From: DATESZ01 sp035283845
Lineage (GTDB): Bacteria > Desulfobacterota > Syntrophia > Syntrophales > JACQWR01
Direction: 5' to 3'
Assembly: GCA_035283845.1 (NCBI GenBank)
Contig: DATESZ010000034.1
Location: forward strand, 1 to 8,452
Length of the DNA: 8,452 nucleotides
Positions 5,452-8,452 of the stretch are shown piece by piece. The position numbers and the translations under genes were made by a program. The notes beneath the pieces were generated by a model, which saw only the letters and a list, made by a program, of their open reading frames with translations, had not been told where the DNA came from and ran no database searches. Position 1 is the stretch's first letter. Each line of letters starts with the position of its first letter.

Positions 5452-6057
5452 CTAATCCTCCACGGTACTGGCCTTCTTCTTAGTCCCTTGAGACTTTGCA
5501 GGAGCAGCAGCAAGTTGTTCGAAGACGGCGCCATAGGAGTCAAGAAAGGGCTTCAAGGTATCGGCTTTGGCCTTGGCGCCGGCCGGATCAGCGGTGATCA
5601 TGTCTTTGGCCGCTTTCAGACCTTCCACAAAGGTTTTGGCGTCAATCTCCCAGAGGTTTTTCTTTTCTAACTTCTTCTCGATTTTCTTTTCGGCAGCCTC
5701 CAACTTCACCCAGCCTTCTTCCAGACGGGCCACAGCGGCCTCCGCCTCGGCGGTCATGGCCTTCTTACCCGCTTCGACACCGCCCGCAGCCTTCTCAAAG
5801 GCAACCCTGGCTTCGATATAGCTATTCTTTGCCTCCTCATACTTTTTCTCCTTCACCTGTGCCTCAGAGGCGTCCCAGAGCTTCCTGGCCGCTGCGAAAT
5901 CAGCGGCGGCGTACTTGTCGGCCCCTGCGGACAGAGCGGCGTCCATGGCGGTCTTGGCTGCTGCCTTCTCGGCCTGGGGAGGGCGTGCACAACCGATAAA
6001 CACCAGGGTCAGCATAAGGGCTGTCATTAATAATACTAAACGCTTATAAAGCTGCAT
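5452..6057 (-). CDS. DUF4398-like lipoprotein
   Basis: A 201-residue alanine- and lysine-rich helical lipoprotein of unknown function. The frame is open up to 6174, but the ATG at 6057 is chosen for three reasons: AAGGAGA sits seven bases before it, a signal peptide (MQLYKRLVLLMTALMLTLVFIGC, lipobox Cys23) begins there, and a sigma-70-like promoter lies inside the longer frame at 6118-6146. Residues about 30-95 (AEKAAAKTAMDAALSAGADKYAAAD... with KEKKYEEAKNSYIEARVAFEKA) resemble DUF4398, a helical hairpin family of envelope lipoproteins. The next stretch (about 105-145) is strongly charged and could form a coiled coil. Ala after the lipid-anchor Cys suggests sorting to the outer membrane. It runs tail to tail with the PPIase gene, 25 bp apart. 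An envelope-structural or peptidoglycan-linked role is a guess. Confidence 0.82.
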   Translation of the reverse strand: MQLYKRLVLLMTALMLTLVFIGCARPPQAEKAAAKTAMDAALSAGADKYAAADFAAARKLWDASEAQVKEKKYEEAKNSYIEARVAFEKAAGGVEAGKKAMTAEAEAAVARLEEGWVKLEAAEKKIEKKLEKKNLWEIDAKTFVEGLKAAKDMITADPAGAKAKADTLKPFLDSYGAVFEQLAAAPAKSQGTKKKASTVED

Positions 6058-6065
6058 ACTCTTTC

Positions 6066-6095
6066 TCCTTTTAGTTAATATCCTTTTAGTTAATA
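6066..6095 (-). repeat. Perfect 15-bp tandem duplication carrying the ribosome binding site
   Basis: TCCTTTTAGTTAATA is present twice head to tail with no mismatch. On the minus strand each unit ends in AAAAGGA, so the lipoprotein mRNA carries two Shine-Dalgarno-like copies; only the nearer one is correctly spaced from the ATG at 6057. The identity of the copies points to a recent duplication. Confidence 0.85.
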
Positions 6096-6117
6096 GTTGC
6101 ATTTTCATGACAAAAAG

Positions 6118-6146
6118 CTTAAACTCATTTACTAGGGGGTTGTCAA
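6118..6146 (-). promoter_or_regulatory. Sigma-70-type promoter for the DUF4398-like lipoprotein
   Basis: On the minus strand TTGACA (6146-6141) is a perfect -35 box, followed after 17 bases by TTTAAG (6123-6118), which matches the -10 consensus in four of six positions. The predicted start near 6111 gives a leader of about 54 bases. An AAGATATT direct repeat with a 10-bp period (6145-6162) overlaps the upstream edge of the -35 box and may be a regulator site. Confidence 0.7.
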
Positions 6147-6169
6147 GATATTTTAAGATATTGGTGACG

Positions 6170-6188
6170 TTCAACAGATTCAGTTGAA
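6170..6188. promoter_or_regulatory. Dyad TTCAAC-N7-GTTGAA in the divergent region
   Basis: TTCAAC and GTTGAA are exact inverted copies seven bases apart, placed between the divergent lipoprotein and desulfoferrodoxin genes and upstream of the lipoprotein -35 box. The length and spacing suit a dimeric regulator. The regulator is unknown. Confidence 0.4.
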
Positions 6189-6207
6189 TTACCCGGTTAG
6201 GTGTTGA

Positions 6208-6238
6208 TTTATAACTTTTTTAATTTGCCGGTTATAAA
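6208..6238. promoter_or_regulatory. Inverted repeat TTTATAAC-N15-GTTATAAA upstream of dfx
   Basis: Two exact 8-bp inverted copies, centres 23 bp apart, sit directly before the desulfoferrodoxin ribosome binding site. A CCGGTTA direct repeat (6193-6199 and 6228-6234) is interleaved. No well-spaced sigma-70 promoter was found here, so these elements may mark either the promoter -10 area or an operator, for example for a peroxide or iron regulator. Confidence 0.4.
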
Positions 6239-6252
6239 AAAAGGAGGAAAAT

Positions 6253-6627
6253 ATGACTAAGAATTTGGAAATTTATAAATGCGAGGTGTGTGATAATATT
6301 GTTGAGGTAGTGCATGGCGGCGTAGGGCAACTGGTCTGCTGCGACCAGCCGATGAAATTGATGACGGAAAATACGACCGACGCCTCCCGGGAAAAACATG
6401 TTCCCGTTATCGCGAAGGTGCCCGGAGGGGTAAAAGTCAGCGTGGGAAGCATTCCTCACCCTATGGAAGAAAAGCACTATATCGAATGGATCGAGCTTAT
6501 TGCCGACGGCAGGGCCTACCGGCAGTTTCTCAAACCAGGCGAGGCGCCTGAGGCTTTTTTCCCGTTGGAGGCAGCCAGTATTACCGCGCGTGAATACTGT
6601 AACCTGCACGGTTTGTGGAAGGCTTGA
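6253..6627 (+). CDS. dfx: Desulfoferrodoxin (superoxide reductase)
   Basis: A two-iron superoxide reductase that reduces superoxide to hydrogen peroxide without making oxygen, using electrons usually from rubredoxin. It acts in the cytoplasm of anaerobes. The 124 residues hold both domains. The desulforedoxin-like centre I has Cys10, Cys13, Cys29 and Cys30. The catalytic centre II has His49, His69, His75, Cys116 and His119, preceded by the Glu47-Lys48 pair known to aid catalysis; these positions agree with characterised Desulfovibrio/Desulfarculus enzymes. AAGGAGG (6241-6247) lies five bases before the ATG. It is the first gene of a rightward run, 54 bp ahead of a flavodoxin that could serve redox defence with it. 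Inverted repeats just upstream suggest regulated expression. No rubredoxin gene is visible in the window. Confidence 0.98.
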   Translation: MTKNLEIYKCEVCDNIVEVVHGGVGQLVCCDQPMKLMTENTTDASREKHVPVIAKVPGGVKVSVGSIPHPMEEKHYIEWIELIADGRAYRQFLKPGEAPEAFFPLEAASITAREYCNLHGLWKA

Positions 6628-6681
6628 AGGAACGTAAGCAAACAAATATTGCTGGTTAAATCTTGCGTAAAGGAGAAAGCT

Positions 6682-7113
6682 ATGGTTAAAGCTCTTATCG
6701 TATACGCCACGCGGAGCGGTGAAACGAAGCAGATAGGAGAATCCATAGCGGAGGGATTGCGCATTGCCGGAATGGACGTTGATGTCAGGAACGCAAACGA
6801 CATCAAAAGAGAGACTGACCTTAACGGCTATGACGCCATTGTATTTGGTTCCGCCACCTACCACGGAGACATGATGCAGGGCATGAAGACGTTGCTTTTT
6901 TTAGCTGAAAAGGCGGATATCAAGGGAAAGGCGGGCGGTTCATTCGGCGCCTTCGGCTGGAGCGGCGAGGCGCCGGACCGCATCTATGATACCATGAAAA
7001 ATATCTTCCTGATGAACATGGCAAGCGCCTCTCTGCGCCTCAAGTCGGGATCGGTAACGGGCGGAATCCAGGCGGCTCAGGCATATGGGCGTGAAATCGC
7101 CGGCAAAATTTAA
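6682..7113 (+). CDS. Flavodoxin-domain protein
   Basis: A 143-residue FMN-binding electron carrier of flavodoxin fold. ATG 6682 is preferred over the in-frame upstream ATG at 6649 because AAAGGAG (6669-6675) sits six bases before it and the protein then starts directly with the first beta strand, KALIVYATRSGET. That phosphate-binding loop (residues 9-15) reads ATRSGET rather than the usual S/T-x-T-G-x-T. The FMN loops GSATYHGDM (about 57-65) and FGAFGWSGEAPDRI (about 89-102) flank the expected isoalloxazine site. These loops and the C-terminal helix resemble the flavodoxin domain of flavo-diiron proteins (FprA family) more than classical Desulfovibrio flavodoxin, but no diiron domain is attached. 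It probably shares a transcript with desulfoferrodoxin, with no terminator between them. A role in electron supply to stress enzymes is inferred from context. Confidence 0.9.
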   Translation: MVKALIVYATRSGETKQIGESIAEGLRIAGMDVDVRNANDIKRETDLNGYDAIVFGSATYHGDMMQGMKTLLFLAEKADIKGKAGGSFGAFGWSGEAPDRIYDTMKNIFLMNMASASLRLKSGSVTGGIQAAQAYGREIAGKI

Positions 7114-7139
7114 AGATGTATAATTCTTGAAAGAAATGC

Positions 7140-7361
7140 ATGAATAGTGAAATAAAAAATCACACCGTGAAAAAGGACAATAAAAATACAGATCCGGAGG
7201 CCGTAAAGAGTAAAGTGGAAACCACCAAAAGAAAGGTGAAGTTTGAAATTTTCGGTGAAGAGATGATAGAAAAAACCGTCAAACTCAGTGGGAACAGCGG
7301 CAGAGTTTACCTTCCCCCCACCTGGGTCGGCCACAACGTAAAAATAATCAGAACTGACTAA
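7140..7361 (+). CDS. Small DUF2080-like protein
   Basis: A 73-residue basic protein. The C-terminal half (about 33-73), VKFEIFGEEMIEKTVKLSGNSGRVYLP with WVGHNVKII, matches my recollection of DUF2080, a short family often annotated as transposon-encoded and common in archaea, with a GNSGRVYLP core reminiscent of AbrB/SpoVT-type swapped-hairpin DNA-binding proteins. The N-terminal 32 residues are lysine-rich and probably disordered. No transposase, terminal inverted repeat or target duplication is visible nearby, so here it looks like a resident gene. The ATG at 7140 has only a weak upstream AAAGAA, so the start is uncertain; it lies 26 bp after the flavodoxin stop and 19 bp before the acetyltransferase, in the same direction. 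A small DNA-binding or antitoxin-like regulator is possible; function is not established. Confidence 0.72.
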   Translation: MNSEIKNHTVKKDNKNTDPEAVKSKVETTKRKVKFEIFGEEMIEKTVKLSGNSGRVYLPPTWVGHNVKIIRTD

Positions 7362-7380
7362 ATTATTTGAGGAATCACCT

Positions 7381-7818
7381 GTGGACAATACCGTTATAAG
7401 AAGACTGAAACCAGGCGATCTATCGGAAATAAGCAGGATATCGTCGTCCATCACCCGCGCGCAAGATAGAACGGATTTTAAGCGTATAATAGAAAAACAG
7501 ACCCAAAGTGAAGATGATGCCAGTTTTGTGGCTGAACGGGAAAACAGGCTGGTAGGTTATTGTATAACTTATATTCTTTCCGGAAGTTTCGGCATAGAAA
7601 AGAGCGCCTGGGTAGCCATGCTCGGCGTTGACCCCGATCTTATGGGACAGGGCATCGGTGAGTTGATGGCTACCGAAGCCCTGAAGGATTACAAGGCACG
7701 CGGCATCAAGGATGTCTACACTTCGGTGAGATGGGATTCTACGGACTTGCTGTCATTCTTTAAGACCCTCGGTTTTCAAAGAAGCGATTTTATAAGTCTT
7801 CATAAAAGCCTGGAATAA
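7381..7818 (+). CDS. GNAT-family N-acetyltransferase
   Basis: A 145-residue acetyl-CoA-dependent acyltransferase of GNAT fold, covering the whole domain. It starts at GTG 7381, with GAGGA (7369-7373) seven bases upstream. The N-terminal VIRRLKPGDLSEISRI strand-helix is typical. The acetyl-CoA pyrophosphate-binding motif A is MLGVDPDLMGQGIGELMATEAL, with Q90-G91-I92-G93 as the Q/R-x-x-G-x-G/A loop, and motif B (KTLGFQRSDF) closes the fold. The substrate cannot be predicted; RimI-like protein acetylation or small-molecule acetylation are both possible. Standing directly before an acyl-CoA dehydrogenase, it might regulate acyl-CoA enzymes by lysine acetylation, which is known in syntrophic fatty-acid degraders; this is inference only. 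Confidence 0.92.
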   Translation: MDNTVIRRLKPGDLSEISRISSSITRAQDRTDFKRIIEKQTQSEDDASFVAERENRLVGYCITYILSGSFGIEKSAWVAMLGVDPDLMGQGIGELMATEALKDYKARGIKDVYTSVRWDSTDLLSFFKTLGFQRSDFISLHKSLE

Positions 7819-7842
7819 TCTGGTTTGTTTCTGAATAAAATC

Positions 7843-7879
7843 CGGAAGTCAGAATACAGGAGTCAGAAGCCGGAATCCG
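7843..7879. repeat. Short degenerate repeat with AGTCAGAA units
   Basis: AGTCAGAA occurs at 7847-7854 and 7861-7868 with a 14-bp period, bounded by CCGGAA (7843 on) and CCGGAATCCGG (7870-7880). It fills part of the 137-bp gap before the acyl-CoA dehydrogenase. It resembles dispersed CAGAAGTCAGAA-type intergenic repeats of some anaerobe genomes; only one copy is visible here. The rest of the gap shows no promoter I can defend. Confidence 0.5.
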
Positions 7880-7955
7880 GTAAAAAAGAAGGCAAGGAGA
7901 CCTGCCGGGACATGGGGTTCTCAACAGGAAAATATAGATGATAGGAGGTAACAGT

Positions 7956-8452
7956 ATGGACTTTTCGTTGTCTGAAGAACTGGAAATGCTCAAGGCTATG
8001 GCCCGTGATTTTGCCGCGGAAAAGATTGCCCCTTTTGCCGATGAGTGGGACGAAAAACATTATTTTCCTTATAAAGAAGCCGTCAAGCCCATGGCCGAGC
8101 TGGGCTTTTTCGGCACGATAATACCAGAGGAATATGGTGGAAACAATATGGGATGGCTGGCGGCCATGATTCTTACCGAAGAGGTTGCCCGCGCCTCCAG
8201 CTCCCTACGGGTGCAGGTCAACATGCAGGCTCTCGGCAGCGCTTATACGATCTATCGTTACGGAACAGAGGAGGCAAAGAAAAAGTATATCGAAAAACTG
8301 GTCAATGCCGACTACGTAGGCTGCTTTGCCATTACGGAATTCAATGCCGGTTCCGACGTCATGTCCATGAAATCAACGGCCGAGGACAGGGGCGATCACT
8401 GGTTGCTGAACGGATCAAAGACCTGGATATCCAACGCCAGCGTGGCCGATGT
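7956..8452 (+). CDS. Acyl-CoA dehydrogenase, glutaryl-CoA dehydrogenase-like, N-terminal part
   Basis: The first 165 residues of an FAD-dependent acyl-CoA dehydrogenase; the gene runs off the window. ATG 7956 is set by AGGAGGT (7943-7949) six bases upstream; an in-frame ATG at 7938 has no such site. The protein begins MDFSLSEELEMLKAMARDFA, the usual N-terminal helix, and has LGFFGTIIPEEYGG (49-62) and the FAD/substrate signature CFAITEFNAGSD (123-134), where Phe129 stands in place of the usual Pro. SSSLRVQVNMQ (81-91) aligns with the region of human glutaryl-CoA dehydrogenase whose Arg94 binds the glutaryl carboxylate, here Arg85. The long match of motifs such as DHWLLNGSKTWISNA suggests the glutaryl-CoA dehydrogenase group, either decarboxylating or the non-decarboxylating anaerobe type. 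It would act in benzoate or dicarboxylate degradation and pass electrons to an ETF. The catalytic Glu lies beyond the window. Confidence 0.95.
   Translation, partial: MDFSLSEELEMLKAMARDFAAEKIAPFADEWDEKHYFPYKEAVKPMAELGFFGTIIPEEYGGNNMGWLAAMILTEEVARASSSLRVQVNMQALGSAYTIYRYGTEEAKKKYIEKLVNADYVGCFAITEFNAGSDVMSMKSTAEDRGDHWLLNGSKTWISNASVAD

Noticed and set aside
5429..5468. Possible bidirectional terminator between the convergent PPIase and DUF4398-like genes
   Set aside because: GTACCG and CGGTAC pair, with a small inner GGAT/ATCC, but the loop is long, the stem enters the coding end and no T-run follows on either strand.
6058..6174. Extended N-terminus of the DUF4398-like lipoprotein starting at 6174
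   Set aside because: The extension runs over a sigma-70-like promoter and the 15-bp tandem repeat, and would bury the lipoprotein signal peptide about 40 residues in.
6232..6864. Minus-strand open frame of 210 codons across desulfoferrodoxin and flavodoxin
   Set aside because: The plus strand encodes a complete desulfoferrodoxin ligand set and a flavodoxin, each with a good ribosome binding site; the antisense frame has neither support nor a known domain.
7140..7361. Remnant of an insertion sequence around the DUF2080-like gene
   Set aside because: No transposase fragment, terminal inverted repeats or target-site duplication could be seen on either side.
7847..7868. CRISPR-like repeat
   Set aside because: Only two 8-bp units with a 6-bp gap; far too short and too few for a CRISPR array.

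Overview
The window looks like a chromosomal piece of a strictly anaerobic Gram-negative bacterium, most likely a deltaproteobacterium (Desulfobacterota, Syntrophales-like). This is inferred from gene content: a decaheme OmcA/MtrC-family lipoprotein cytochrome, a two-iron desulfoferrodoxin, two fatty/aromatic-acid CoA enzymes (an AMP-forming acyl-CoA ligase and a glutaryl-CoA-dehydrogenase-like acyl-CoA dehydrogenase), several outer-membrane-type lipoproteins, and sigma-54 promoters. No mobile element with a transposase, no CRISPR array and no rRNA or tRNA gene was found.

Layout. Positions 1-726 hold the C-terminal part of an acyl-CoA ligase, facing a receiver-only response regulator (743-1114, minus). 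A 610-bp regulatory region (1115-1724) separates the regulator from the divergent decaheme cytochrome (1725-4271). The cytochrome ends in a strong intrinsic terminator (4304-4339), followed by a C/G-rich inverted-repeat element (4398-4498). Next come a parvulin-type peptidyl-prolyl isomerase lipoprotein (4539-5426) and, convergent to it, a DUF4398-like lipoprotein (5452-6057, minus). A second divergent control region (6058-6252) leads into a rightward run: desulfoferrodoxin (6253-6627), flavodoxin (6682-7113), a small DUF2080-like protein (7140-7361), a GNAT acetyltransferase (7381-7818) and an acyl-CoA dehydrogenase cut by the window end (7956-8452).

The most interesting signal is in 1115-1724. 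Two near-identical -24/-12 (sigma-54) promoters point away from each other, one toward the response regulator and one toward the cytochrome. They share 14 of 15 bases over the core and both have exact GG-N10-GC spacing. Upstream of each lies a copy of one dyad, TGGTG-N4-CACCA; the cytochrome-side copy is embedded in a perfect 24-bp palindrome. The dyad centres are about 120 and 130 bp upstream of the predicted starts, where enhancer-binding activators usually sit. This reads as a compact divergent regulon in which one sigma-54 activator, not encoded here, would switch on both a signalling protein and a surface electron-transfer cytochrome.

Working together (inference): the cytochrome is a cell-surface electron outlet; the PPIase lipoprotein may help fold exported proteins; desulfoferrodoxin and flavodoxin handle superoxide and low-potential electron transfer; and the acyl-CoA enzymes at both ends suggest a catabolic acid-degradation neighbourhood whose electrons must be disposed of. 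The porin and periplasmic cytochrome partners of a complete MtrCAB-type conduit are not in this window.
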